NCBI GenBank assembly: GCA_947466075.1
Contig: CANIBP010000020.1
Location: 1 to 64,000 of the forward strand
DNA length: 64,000 bases
Direction: 5' to 3'
Source: Verrucomicrobiaceae bacterium
Lineage (GTDB): Bacteria > Verrucomicrobiota > Verrucomicrobiia > Verrucomicrobiales > Verrucomicrobiaceae
Below the pieces are notes generated by a model, which saw only the letters and a list, made by a program, of their open reading frames with translations, was not told where the DNA came from and made no database searches. Shown here one piece after another: positions 1 to 9,533 of this stretch. How positions within the stretch are numbered: position 1 is the stretch's first letter; each line of letters opens with the position of its first letter. The translations under genes and the position numbers were made by a program.

Positions 1-891
1 AACATTCTCATGATCGGGCCTCCTGGCACGGGCAAGTCGATGATAGCTAAACGCATCGCCACCATCATGCCCGGCATGAGCGAGGAAGAAGCCATCGAAA
101 CTACCAAGATTCACAGCGCAGCAGGTTTGCTCAGCGAATCCAGCGCCTTTGTCGCCACGCGCCCGTTTCGTTCGCCGCATCACACCATCAGCGACGCTGG
201 CCTGCTCGGCGGTGGCACCAATCCCGGTCCTGGCGAAGTTTCCCTGGCCCATAATGGCGTCCTGTTTCTGGATGAACTTCCCGAATTCCGTCGCAGCACC
301 CTCGAAGTCCTCCGCCAGCCGCTTGAGGACGGCAAAGTCACCATCTCACGTGCTGCCGGCACCGTCACGTTTCCCGCACAGTTCATGCTCGTCGCAGCTA
401 TGAACCCATGCCCTTGCGGTTACTATGGCGACCTCAAGCGCGAATGCCGCTGCGGTCCGCCCATGATTCAAAGATACCGCCAGCGCATCAGCGGTCCTCT
501 TCTGGATCGCATCGACCTGCATGTGGAAGTGCCGCTCGTCGATTACAAGGCGCTTGCTTCGCACGACGGTGGCGAAGCATCCGAACCTATCCGCAAACGC
601 ATTGAAACTGTGCGTCAGCTTCAGCAGGAACGTTTCGCCAAGCAGCCCGGCGTTCATACCAACAGCAGTATGACGCCCCGTCTCATTAAAAAGCACTGCG
701 AACTCGACAGCGAAGCCGCCGGTTGTCTCGAACACGCCATGGCAGAGATGAATTTCTCCGCCCGTGCGCACGATCGCATTCTCAAAGTCGCCCGCACTCT
801 AGCTGATCTCGGTGGCCATGACAAAATCATCGCCGACAACGTCCTTGAAGCTATCGGCTACCGCACGCTGGACCGGAAGATGTGGGCGTGA
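1..891 (+). CDS. comM: YifB/ComM family Mg-chelatase-like AAA ATPase, C-terminal part (5' end outside window)
   Basis: Reading frame is open to the window edge ([14 protein letters not shown] = Walker A); [23 protein letters not shown] and [10 protein letters not shown] motifs typical of the YifB/ComM family. Confidence 0.92.
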   Translation, partial: NILMIGPPGTGKSMIAKRIATIMPGMSEEEAIETTKIHSAAGLLSESSAFVATRPFRSPHHTISDAGLLGGGTNPGPGEVSLAHNGVLFLDELPEFRRSTLEVLRQPLEDGKVTISRAAGTVTFPAQFMLVAAMNPCPCGYYGDLKRECRCGPPMIQRYRQRISGPLLDRIDLHVEVPLVDYKALASHDGGEASEPIRKRIETVRQLQQERFAKQPGVHTNSSMTPRLIKKHCELDSEAAGCLEHAMAEMNFSARAHDRILKVARTLADLGGHDKIIADNVLEAIGYRTLDRKMWA

Positions 892-901
892 GTTTGTTGG
901 A

Positions 902-2293
902 TCACGTAGCCGGCTCTTGCGGTAGCGGCTTACCGATACTGTAAACCTTAAAGCCGATTTGACGTAGCTTGGCGTGGTCGAGCAGGCTGCGGCCATCAAA
1001 AATCCATGCGGGTTTAACCATGGCCTGATAAATGGCCTCAAAGTCTAGCGCGCGGAACTCATCCCACTCCGTGAGCACCAGTAGCGCGTGCGCTCCTTTG
1101 GCAGCTTGTAAAGCACTGGTGGCGAACTCGACGTTTGGTTCATCGGCCTGGATGGCGAGATCTTTGCAAATCTGCGCGGTGGTGACCTTCGGGTCATAGA
1201 TCGAGACGTTGGCGCGTTCTTCGAGCAGATCGCGACACACATAGATCGCGGCAGACTCACGGGTGTCGTTGGTGTCTTTCTTGAATGCGAAACCGAGCAC
1301 GGCGATGCGCTTGCCGGTGACGGTGTTGAATAGCGTGCGCAACACTCGTTCGGAGAAGCGATGCTTCTGCCAATCATTCATGATGATGACTTGATCCCAA
1401 TAAGCCGCCACTTCCGGTAAGCCGAAGTGTCCGCATAGATAAACGAGATTAAGAACGTCCTTCTGGAAGCAGGAGCCACCAAAGCCGACGGAGGCTTTGA
1501 GGAACTTTGAGCCAATACGCGAATCAGAACCAATGGCGCGCGCGACTTCATCCACGTCAGCGCCGGTTTTTTCACACAAAGCGGAGATGCTGTTGATGGA
1601 GGAGATGCGCTGAGCAAGGAAGGCATTTGCGACAAGCTTGGAGAGTTCGGATGACCACAGATTCGTCGTGAGAATGCGATCACGTGACACCCAGTTCGCA
1701 TAGACGCTAACCAGCGTTTCCACCGCAGCTAGGCCTGCCTCAGTCTGCTCACCGCCGATGAGGATGCGGTCCGGCTTGCTGAGATCCTTGACCGCAGTGC
1801 CTTCCGCAAGGAATTCGGGATTGGAGAGCACTTGATGCCGTAAACCTTTGGCATTCGCGCCGAGAATAGTCTGGATGGCCTCAGCGGTGCGTACTGGAAT
1901 GGTGCTCTTTTCGACGATGATCTTTGGCTCCTCAGCTACTTCAGCGATGGTGCGTGCCACAGACTCAACGAAGCGCAAATCCGCCGCTTTGTGCGCACCG
2001 ACACCGAACGTTTTTGTCGGCGTATTCACGCTGACGAAAATAATGTCCGAGTCGTGGATGCACTCTTTGACCGCAGTCGAGAAGAACAAGTTTCGTCCAC
2101 GTGCCTGACGCACCAGATCATCAAGGCCTGGTTCGTAAATGGGCAGTTCATCCGAATTCCAAGCCGCAATGCGGTCGGCATTGAGGTCCACCACATCAAC
2201 GCGGATGTGGGGGCATTGGGCGGCGATCATCGCCATCGTGGGGCCACCGACATAGCCGGCGCCGATGCAGCAAATTCTCATGGTAGGTATCAC
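902..2293 (-). CDS. ugd: UDP-glucose 6-dehydrogenase, eukaryote-like subtype
   Basis: [72 protein letters not shown] motifs. Confidence 0.95.
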   Translation of the reverse strand: MIPTMRICCIGAGYVGGPTMAMIAAQCPHIRVDVVDLNADRIAAWNSDELPIYEPGLDDLVRQARGRNLFFSTAVKECIHDSDIIFVSVNTPTKTFGVGAHKAADLRFVESVARTIAEVAEEPKIIVEKSTIPVRTAEAIQTILGANAKGLRHQVLSNPEFLAEGTAVKDLSKPDRILIGGEQTEAGLAAVETLVSVYANWVSRDRILTTNLWSSELSKLVANAFLAQRISSINSISALCEKTGADVDEVARAIGSDSRIGSKFLKASVGFGGSCFQKDVLNLVYLCGHFGLPEVAAYWDQVIIMNDWQKHRFSERVLRTLFNTVTGKRIAVLGFAFKKDTNDTRESAAIYVCRDLLEERANVSIYDPKVTTAQICKDLAIQADEPNVEFATSALQAAKGAHALLVLTEWDEFRALDFEAIYQAMVKPAWIFDGRSLLDHAKLRQIGFKVYSIGKPLPQEPAT

Positions 2294-2630
2294 TTTAAGA
2301 TTGGGGCCAATTGGCTGAACAGTTATAGCCAGAGGCTAAGTCGAGTCCATCACACAAAGGCATTTTTAGCTTTCGCATGGACCGTTCGCATTTTTTGAAC
2401 AAACGAACGCATTGGCACCATCTCAATGTCATTCAGCTGCAAAGCGTTGATCAATTGCCGATTGCACTCCAGCCGACTTGCGCCACTCTCACTAGTCTGA
2501 TGAACCTCAAACCTGCCAGCCGAATTGCGATTCGTGCCGTTGTAAAAACGGTGCGCGCCATTTGGCATGCCTAACTCCACGGTTTGAGGAACCTCGCTAA
2601 AGCGATCATCATTTCAAAATTCAATCAGAC

Positions 2631-3572
2631 ATGATGCCAGAAGGTAGCCCTCAGACCGGCACCTCCATGAGCATTCACTCTTCTGAACTCCAATTCCACT
2701 CGCGACGTGGCACGATCGCGATGCTCGTCTCATTGACTTGTTTCACCGGCAATGCCCTGCTGCTGAAGGACCTCTCCTCGCATCGTCATATCGACCCGTG
2801 GATGTCGCTGTGTTTCCGCAGTGTCATCGGACTAGTCATGACGATTGTTCTCTTTGCACCAGCAGGAAGTCTAAAGCTGCGCCGCTCGTTTCAGAGTTGG
2901 CTGCTTGCCTCGCGTGGCGTGCTCGGCGCGCTGGGGACGGCGGCATATTACACTACCATCGGTCCACTTGGAGCGGGGAAGGCTACGCTTATTGGCAATA
3001 CTTGGACCATCTTTGCCGCCATCATGGCCGCCTTCGTTTTGCATGAGAAACTCGGTGTGGTGAAACTCATGGGCATTCTATTGGCGCTGACAGGGCTATG
3101 TCTGCTCACGGGTATGGCCCCAGGCACAATGGCTCAATTCGGGCATCATGAATTGGTTGCGCTGATCGGTGCCGTGCTCGCTGCCGCTGTCGTTGTGGTG
3201 ATTCGTCAACTGACGCGCACGGAGACCAGCGCGACGATCTTCTCATCACAGTGCATCTATGCACTGCTGCTCTCGTTGCCGCTTGCGGCTGCGCATTTCA
3301 CCTCGCTGAATACGATGGACGTTGTCCTACTCGTTGCAGCAGCGTTGTGCGCCAGCATCGGTCAGCTTGCCATGACCGAGGGCTTCCGCTTCCTCTCCGT
3401 TGCGGCGGGGGGAGCCTTTCAGATGACGGTTCCTGTCCTCATTTCTCTCGCCAGCATCCTGTTGTTTGCCGAATCTTTCTCGTTCGCACAGGCTCTTGGT
3501 GGCCTGCTTGTGCTCTGGGGCAGTTACCACACCGTCATAGGCGGCTTTAGCAAGAAGCTTCAAAGCGCATGA
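2631..3572 (+). CDS. DMT superfamily (EamA) transporter
   Basis: About 10 hydrophobic segments in two related halves; LTCFTGNALLLKDLSSHRHIDPWMSLCFRSVIG. Start may be further in (MSIHSSELQ). Confidence 0.85.
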   Translation: MMPEGSPQTGTSMSIHSSELQFHSRRGTIAMLVSLTCFTGNALLLKDLSSHRHIDPWMSLCFRSVIGLVMTIVLFAPAGSLKLRRSFQSWLLASRGVLGALGTAAYYTTIGPLGAGKATLIGNTWTIFAAIMAAFVLHEKLGVVKLMGILLALTGLCLLTGMAPGTMAQFGHHELVALIGAVLAAAVVVVIRQLTRTETSATIFSSQCIYALLLSLPLAAAHFTSLNTMDVVLLVAAALCASIGQLAMTEGFRFLSVAAGGAFQMTVPVLISLASILLFAESFSFAQALGGLLVLWGSYHTVIGGFSKKLQSA

Positions 3573-3573
3573 C

Positions 3574-5610
3574 TCAGAACGCAAACCCCACCGTCACATG
3601 CAAAAAGCCGCTACTCTCCCCCGCCCTGCGGCTCGGATTGTGTCCATAGTCGATGCGAATCGGTCCGAAAGGCAGGTGGTAGCGCAAACCTGCACCGATG
3701 GCCTGCCGGAAGTCGGATGAGTAGGACAGTGGCGTAGCGTTGTTTCCACGTGCGAGGCTGCCGATGTCTCCAAAGAAGGCGAATTCAAAATTCGGCATGA
3801 TTTCATACGAAAACTCGGCGCTTGCGAATAGGGCAGAAGTGCCGCCTAACGGCGTGCCACCAGGTGTTACGGGGCCAAGTCGGCGCTGGCCAAACGAGCG
3901 CACGCTGTTCGGCCCGCCGTTGAACACGCGACTGTCGATGGGGATTTTCTCTGCGGGCGCACCTTGGATCGTTGCCAGTTCTGCACCCGCTGCGAAGCGA
4001 AATTTCTTCGTGATGGGCCGATACCATGCGCCGCGCAGGTCAGTGCGCAGAAAACTCACCCCTGATCCCAAAATATCCGTCGCACTCTCGATGCGTCCCG
4101 ACAGATACCAGCCTTTTTTCGGCAGTACCGGGCTGTCTCGCCGGTCATACATCACATTAGCGCCCAGACTCATCAGTGAGTAGCTCGCGGGGCCAGTTTC
4201 TTTCAGCGTTAGGATCTTGGAGTTGACGCTGTTTGCTGAAGTGCCGACGAATATGGAATAGCTCAGCGCCTGATTCACTCTTCGCGCCACATCCAAGCCC
4301 AGCGCTGTGCCAATGCGGTCGTATTCAAAACGATTGAACTGCTCCAACGCTAGCCGCAGCGTCGCCGCGTGCTGGGAATTAAACACAGCCGGATTGGTAA
4401 CGCTCACAAAGCCCACCGGACCCGCCACGCTGTAGCTCAACTCCGCTGCCAACGTATTGCCCGTGTCACGCCAGTTGGTGTTCTTGTAGGTCACGCCCAT
4501 TTGTCCGCCCAGGAACGTGTCGAAACCCACTTCAAAACCCAGCGCAATCGGTTTCGTCTGCTCACCCGTGATTCGCAGATTGCCTGCAGCCATGTTGCCA
4601 TTTTCAGGCAGCACCTTCGTGTCCAGCAGGGCAAACATGCCGGTATCCAGCGTGCGCTTGAACAAGAAATCTGCTTCTGTTGCTTCGTAAATCTGGCCCG
4701 TCAGCGGTTTGAACTTCGCTAACAGCACGCGTGTCGCACCGCGACTGAAACCCGGATGAGTCGTCACTCTTGCAATGCGAACTCGCTCGCCCGGCAGCAC
4801 ACGAAAAAGCACATCCACCGAGCCGCCACTCTTCCCCAAGGTGTATTCCGCCGCCGTCGTCGCATACAGCCAACCACTCTCCGCGCAGATCGTTTCCAGC
4901 CGTTGCTGAATCTGCTGCACACGTGCCTCATTGAACGGCGTTCCCTGCGCTTCCGTCATCTGCGCCTGCATCTGTTTTTCCAGCTCTGGTGGCGATCCCG
5001 TGATCTCCGCATGCCCAAACACAAACTTCGGCCCCGGCTTGATCTCCAGCGTCAAATCGCGTCGCATATCCGCACCCGTGTTTAAAGCTGGTAGCAGCAA
5101 AGTTTCCGCATTCAAATACCCTTCCGCGCGCAGGCGTCGCTGCACCAGTCCCGCGCCTTGCTGCATGTCTGCTTCCACCCATTGCGGCAGTTTCTTGTCC
5201 ACATCTTCGCGTTCAAGCGTCGGTTTGAGCAGATACTTCTTCAGTTCCTCTTCGGGCAGTGGTGTTTCGCCTTTCAGCGTCACGGTTCCCACTCGCACTG
5301 CCTTTCCTGGCACCGCCGTTAGACGTATGCCACCCGCTTCCATTTTCCACGTCACCTGAGCCTCCGGCCAGCCCGCACGAATGAAATGCTGTCGCACAAA
5401 AAACGCTAAATCATCCGCCAGCGGCTCTCCCGCGACTCCTGTGCCATTCAGTGTGAGCTGATCCATCAGCATCACCTTCAAATCATCCCACTGCGCCTCC
5501 TCCACGCCATCCACTGTCACCACCGTTTTGCCATACTTCACTTCATAAGCCTGTGCCATCTTGAGCATGCCAAGTGTCACCAGCACGCATATCCAATGAG
5601 TGATTCTCAT
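3574..5610 (-). CDS. TamA/BamA-family outer membrane beta-barrel protein with POTRA domains
   Basis: Signal peptide, POTRA-like repeats, C-terminal barrel FNGGPNSVRSFGQRRLGP...LPFGPIRIDYGHNPSRRAGESSGFLHVTVGFAF. Confidence 0.88.
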   Translation of the reverse strand: MRITHWICVLVTLGMLKMAQAYEVKYGKTVVTVDGVEEAQWDDLKVMLMDQLTLNGTGVAGEPLADDLAFFVRQHFIRAGWPEAQVTWKMEAGGIRLTAVPGKAVRVGTVTLKGETPLPEEELKKYLLKPTLEREDVDKKLPQWVEADMQQGAGLVQRRLRAEGYLNAETLLLPALNTGADMRRDLTLEIKPGPKFVFGHAEITGSPPELEKQMQAQMTEAQGTPFNEARVQQIQQRLETICAESGWLYATTAAEYTLGKSGGSVDVLFRVLPGERVRIARVTTHPGFSRGATRVLLAKFKPLTGQIYEATEADFLFKRTLDTGMFALLDTKVLPENGNMAAGNLRITGEQTKPIALGFEVGFDTFLGGQMGVTYKNTNWRDTGNTLAAELSYSVAGPVGFVSVTNPAVFNSQHAATLRLALEQFNRFEYDRIGTALGLDVARRVNQALSYSIFVGTSANSVNSKILTLKETGPASYSLMSLGANVMYDRRDSPVLPKKGWYLSGRIESATDILGSGVSFLRTDLRGAWYRPITKKFRFAAGAELATIQGAPAEKIPIDSRVFNGGPNSVRSFGQRRLGPVTPGGTPLGGTSALFASAEFSYEIMPNFEFAFFGDIGSLARGNNATPLSYSSDFRQAIGAGLRYHLPFGPIRIDYGHNPSRRAGESSGFLHVTVGFAF

Positions 5611-8600
5611 TGCTTCACCTCCTCATCCATCGCTCTCGCTGCCTGACCAAACCTCAGCACATAACCTAGCAGCGCCTTCATTCGACCCGTTTGCGTGAAT
5701 CGCCCGATGAAGCGCACCTTCGGCGTGATTTCATAGAGCGCCTGCATGCTGTCATTGGCACGATCTGCGCCGGAAGGATTGAAGGACGTGTGCAGACGTG
5801 GTGGTTCGTCGCTCACTGTCTTTTTCTTGTGAAACATTTTCCGATATGTCTCCGAAACGAAGAGAAAGGCTGCGCGCGTCATCGCCTCGCTTGCCATTTG
5901 AGAATTGTCGCCTCCGAGCGTCATTCCCGTGCCCAGCAGTGTCACAATGTCTGCCTCAGAGAGCGGCGGTGTGCTGGTGAAGCGTGTCTTCGGCGCTGCG
6001 GCATCGCCATAGACATAGAGCGAGATGTCATTGCTTCCCACGCGCGACTCACCGCGCACATCCAGCTTCGGCGTGAACGGTTTATCCGGATTCATCGTCA
6101 CCACGCCCTTGGTGATCTTCAAAAGACTGAACGGCAGCTTGAGCACCATGCGGTCCACATTCGCAAAGCCCGTGAGCCTCGGCGCTGCGCCGCTGCCGCC
6201 GAGCGCGATGTCGGCCGAGATCGCTCCATTCACCAAGTTCCCCGCGATGATCACCGGATCACGCGTCTTAACTTTCAGATCAAACGTCCAATCCTTGAGC
6301 ATCGGTGGTAGCGCCAGCTTCTGTTCAGATTTCGACGTGGAAGGCGGCGGTGGTGGTAGTTTTTCACCTTGCTGGATCATGCCCGTCACATTCGGCAACA
6401 GATTCACCTCCTGGAAAATCCGACCGCGCACCGCCTCCACCACGCCACTCACGCGCGCAGCCTTCAGATTGCCCACGCATGCGATGTCGGCATTCGCGCG
6501 CACGCTCGATGTCGGATTCCGCATCACCAGCGCCTCACGCGCCATCAGCGTCAGGTTAAAACTCGGCACCTTGGGATCAGCAGCATCAATCGTCCCACTA
6601 AGCTTCACCTTTCCGCCTGCAAGCATGGCCGAGATGTCCTCCAGCGTCGCTTTGCGATCATGCGTGCGCACCTTCACCCGCACATCCCGCACACTCGGCA
6701 TGTCCGCACTCACAAAGCCGATCTCGGCCGCCTCCATGTCGAGCGACGAATCAATCAGCGGAGCCTTCACCGTTCCGCCCACCTCTGCATGCAGTCGCAA
6801 TTTTGCTGGCACCGACTTCACCACTTCAGGTGCAAACTCGCGCACAAAACTCAAATCACTCTCCGGCAGGTCCAGCGTGGCCTTGAGAGGCAAATCCATC
6901 ACCAAATCCGGCTTCTGGATGAGTTCTGTTAAAACGAGCGGCATCTCCGCTTTTAGCGTCAGCGGCTTCAAGGGCGCTTGATCCACCTTCGCGTCCACCA
7001 CGAGCCGATTCGCCTTCAACGTCGTCAAAAAGTCCACATTCGCCGCCTGGAACGACTTCGGCACACCAGGAGCCTTCAACTCACGCAAACCCAGTTTCAC
7101 CGCCGCATCCAGCGCATCCAATCGACCGCCCACTTTGACCTCCGTGCTCAAAATTCCCGGCGGCACGTCCTTCACGCCCGCCGCTGCAGCGATTTCGTGA
7201 ATCGGCAGATCTTTTGCATTCAGCGCTATATCCAGCGGCAGGCCATTCATCACATCGAATGGAGCGATCACATGCCCGCTCATCAATTGCCGCTCCTTCT
7301 GCCAAAAACTCAGCTCACGCAGATTCGCCATCTTATCGTTCACTGTGCCGCTGGTGATGAGCTTCCACGGCCCCAGTACCACTTCCAGCTTCCCCAACTC
7401 CGCCGTCGTATTCACAAAAGTCGTGCGCAGATCCACATCCGCAGTTTCAGGCATGCCCGCCATCTTCACCGCCTTCGCATTCAGCGTCAGGCTTCCAGGC
7501 TTCAGCTTATGTGGCGATGCATCACCCGCAGCTTCTAGCTTCGCGACCAAGCTTCCGCTTTGAATCACCTGCACCTTAAAAGCCGCCAGCAACCGATTCA
7601 AACTCGTCAACTCCGGCAGCGCGATGTCACCATCCGCCTCAAAGCTCCACGGTGCCTCCAGCTTGGCCTTCGCGGTCAGTTTAATGTGATTCCGCTCATC
7701 CACCACGATGCGGCAGGGCTTCAGCACCACCTCACCTTTGGCCGCCACGGCCTTGATCTCCACCACTGGCAGCGGCGCATCGCCAAACTGGCCGTCCTTC
7801 ACGCTGACATTCATATCAGCATCCAAGTTCATCACATCATTCGCCATGAAGGCTGCTTTGCCCTGCGTCGCGATCTTGGCCTTCACTGGCTTTTCCAGCG
7901 GCGGCAGTCCAACCGTCTGCATCAGCCCAGCTGGATCATCCACCTTCACATTCCAACCCACCTTCACCGGCATCACCTCCTCCATCAGCACCTTCGCATT
8001 CAGCGCCACCGAATTCCCAGCGCCAAGGGCCAAGGGTGGCAGCGTCAGTGTTGCTTCCTTGCCATTGATCGCAAAGTCCGCCGCTAGCTTTGGCAGCTTG
8101 TAAGCCTCAAAGCCCAAGTCGCTGCCATCGACATGCCCAGCCACCTTCGTCGGTGTCGCACCCACACCCGCCGCATCCACTTTGAGTGCCACGAGACCCT
8201 TCACAGGTGGAGGCTTCGCCAAAAGCTGCGTCACATCACGCAGCATCACCTCCGCATGCGATTTCCATGTGATCTTCTGCCATTGAGAAAGATCCTGCGG
8301 CAATTCCGCCTCCGCTGTGACCTCCACCGAGTTCACGCCACGCAGCACCTTCAGTGCCGCGATCTCGGCATGCCCGTTATGCACACGAAACGGCATCACC
8401 ACCGAATCCAGCATCGCCCCAGCCGCCCGCACATCCGCTACACGCATCTCGCCCTTCACACTCAGATTCTCCGGCCCTTCCGCATGCAAATCGACATTCA
8501 CATGCTCAAACGTCACGTCAGGCGGCAGCTTGAACGCCACGAGATCGCCACTGCTGAGTTCAACCAACTTCACATCCGCCACAGCCTTCAACGGCGGCGC

Positions 8601-9398
8601 AAACAGCCCGCTCGCACGCACATCCATCTTCACCACTGCTTTACCAATCGCCGCCTCCACTCCCAGCGTCACCGCATCTTCGCCGAACTTCGTCAAATCC
8701 ACCGCCAGCGATTTTAACTTCGCGCCATACGGCAGATCCAGCCCCGAAATCGACAACGTGCGATCCCCCCAAGCTACATTCGCCTTCACATTCGCCACTC
8801 GCAGATCACCCGGTTCCATCTTGAACTCCGCGCATTCAAAAACGCCCGGCATGCCCTCACCCACTCGCAGCGATAGGCCACGCACCGTGATCTTCCCGCC
8901 ATCCGCCAGCGTCACCACTGCGTTCACATTCTCGATGTCGATCACCTTCGGCCAAACCAGCGGCGGCGGCTTGCCTGCGGTGGCTTTGGGGGCTTCAGGC
9001 GCCTTCGGTTCCGAATTCGGCAGCTTCAGCAGATCCAGCACCACATCGACATTCTTCAAAGCGATGCTCCTCACCACATCGATGTCCCCCGATTGCACCA
9101 GCTTCCAAGTGTCATAATCCACCGCCAGTTCACCGATCGACGCCCGCTCCACCAGCCATCCACTCGCTTCAATGCCACTGAGCTTCAGATCATTCAGCAC
9201 CGAGCCATCCACCTGCCACTTCAGCGTGATTCCCGCCATCTCCGCACCCTTCGGGCCTCCAAAGCCGATCACCCAGCGCAGCAGCGGCGCATGAAACACC
9301 ACCATTAGGACGAGCAGAGCCAAGCCAACGACCAGCAGTCGCTTCATCCACATCCACCAGCGGCGGGTCTTTTTCGTTACATCAGCAGGCACATCCAT
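5607..9398 (-). CDS. TamB-like translocation/assembly protein (AsmA-like, DUF490 C-terminus)
   Basis: 1263 aa, single N-terminal TM, repetitive beta-rich body, C-terminal SDISLYVYGDAAAPKTRFTSTPPLSEADIVTLLGTG typical of TamB; stop overlaps the tamA-like start by 4 nt. Confidence 0.88.
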   Translation of the reverse strand: MDVPADVTKKTRRWWMWMKRLLVVGLALLVLMVVFHAPLLRWVIGFGGPKGAEMAGITLKWQVDGSVLNDLKLSGIEASGWLVERASIGELAVDYDTWKLVQSGDIDVVRSIALKNVDVVLDLLKLPNSEPKAPEAPKATAGKPPPLVWPKVIDIENVNAVVTLADGGKITVRGLSLRVGEGMPGVFECAEFKMEPGDLRVANVKANVAWGDRTLSISGLDLPYGAKLKSLAVDLTKFGEDAVTLGVEAAIGKAVVKMDVRASGLFAPPLKAVADVKLVELSSGDLVAFKLPPDVTFEHVNVDLHAEGPENLSVKGEMRVADVRAAGAMLDSVVMPFRVHNGHAEIAALKVLRGVNSVEVTAEAELPQDLSQWQKITWKSHAEVMLRDVTQLLAKPPPVKGLVALKVDAAGVGATPTKVAGHVDGSDLGFEAYKLPKLAADFAINGKEATLTLPPLALGAGNSVALNAKVLMEEVMPVKVGWNVKVDDPAGLMQTVGLPPLEKPVKAKIATQGKAAFMANDVMNLDADMNVSVKDGQFGDAPLPVVEIKAVAAKGEVVLKPCRIVVDERNHIKLTAKAKLEAPWSFEADGDIALPELTSLNRLLAAFKVQVIQSGSLVAKLEAAGDASPHKLKPGSLTLNAKAVKMAGMPETADVDLRTTFVNTTAELGKLEVVLGPWKLITSGTVNDKMANLRELSFWQKERQLMSGHVIAPFDVMNGLPLDIALNAKDLPIHEIAAAAGVKDVPPGILSTEVKVGGRLDALDAAVKLGLRELKAPGVPKSFQAANVDFLTTLKANRLVVDAKVDQAPLKPLTLKAEMPLVLTELIQKPDLVMDLPLKATLDLPESDLSFVREFAPEVVKSVPAKLRLHAEVGGTVKAPLIDSSLDMEAAEIGFVSADMPSVRDVRVKVRTHDRKATLEDISAMLAGGKVKLSGTIDAADPKVPSFNLTLMAREALVMRNPTSSVRANADIACVGNLKAARVSGVVEAVRGRIFQEVNLLPNVTGMIQQGEKLPPPPPSTSKSEQKLALPPMLKDWTFDLKVKTRDPVIIAGNLVNGAISADIALGGSGAAPRLTGFANVDRMVLKLPFSLLKITKGVVTMNPDKPFTPKLDVRGESRVGSNDISLYVYGDAAAPKTRFTSTPPLSEADIVTLLGTGMTLGGDNSQMASEAMTRAAFLFVSETYRKMFHKKKTVSDEPPRLHTSFNPSGADRANDSMQALYEITPKVRFIGRFTQTGRMKALLGYVLRFGQAARAMDEEVKQ

Positions 9399-9533
9399 TC
9401 GATGCCTCAGATTGAAGCAAGTTTAATGCTCAGAAGGGAACGTTTTTCCACTATCTCGCAAATTCCTTCGATGAGAAGTCCAAGCGCAAAGTTTCTGCAA
9501 ACATCTTCGCCCGACGTATGTTCTTTCCCAATC

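Noticed and set aside
2350-2580. 76-aa minus-strand ORF upstream of ugd
   Set aside because: No recognisable motif; long spacer could be a regulatory region. Kept out for lack of support, but a homology search would settle it.
5691-9308. Series of plus-strand ORFs (His/Arg/Gln-rich and Ser/Thr-rich) over the TamB-like gene
   Set aside because: Antisense reading of a repetitive beta-rich gene; no conserved motifs.
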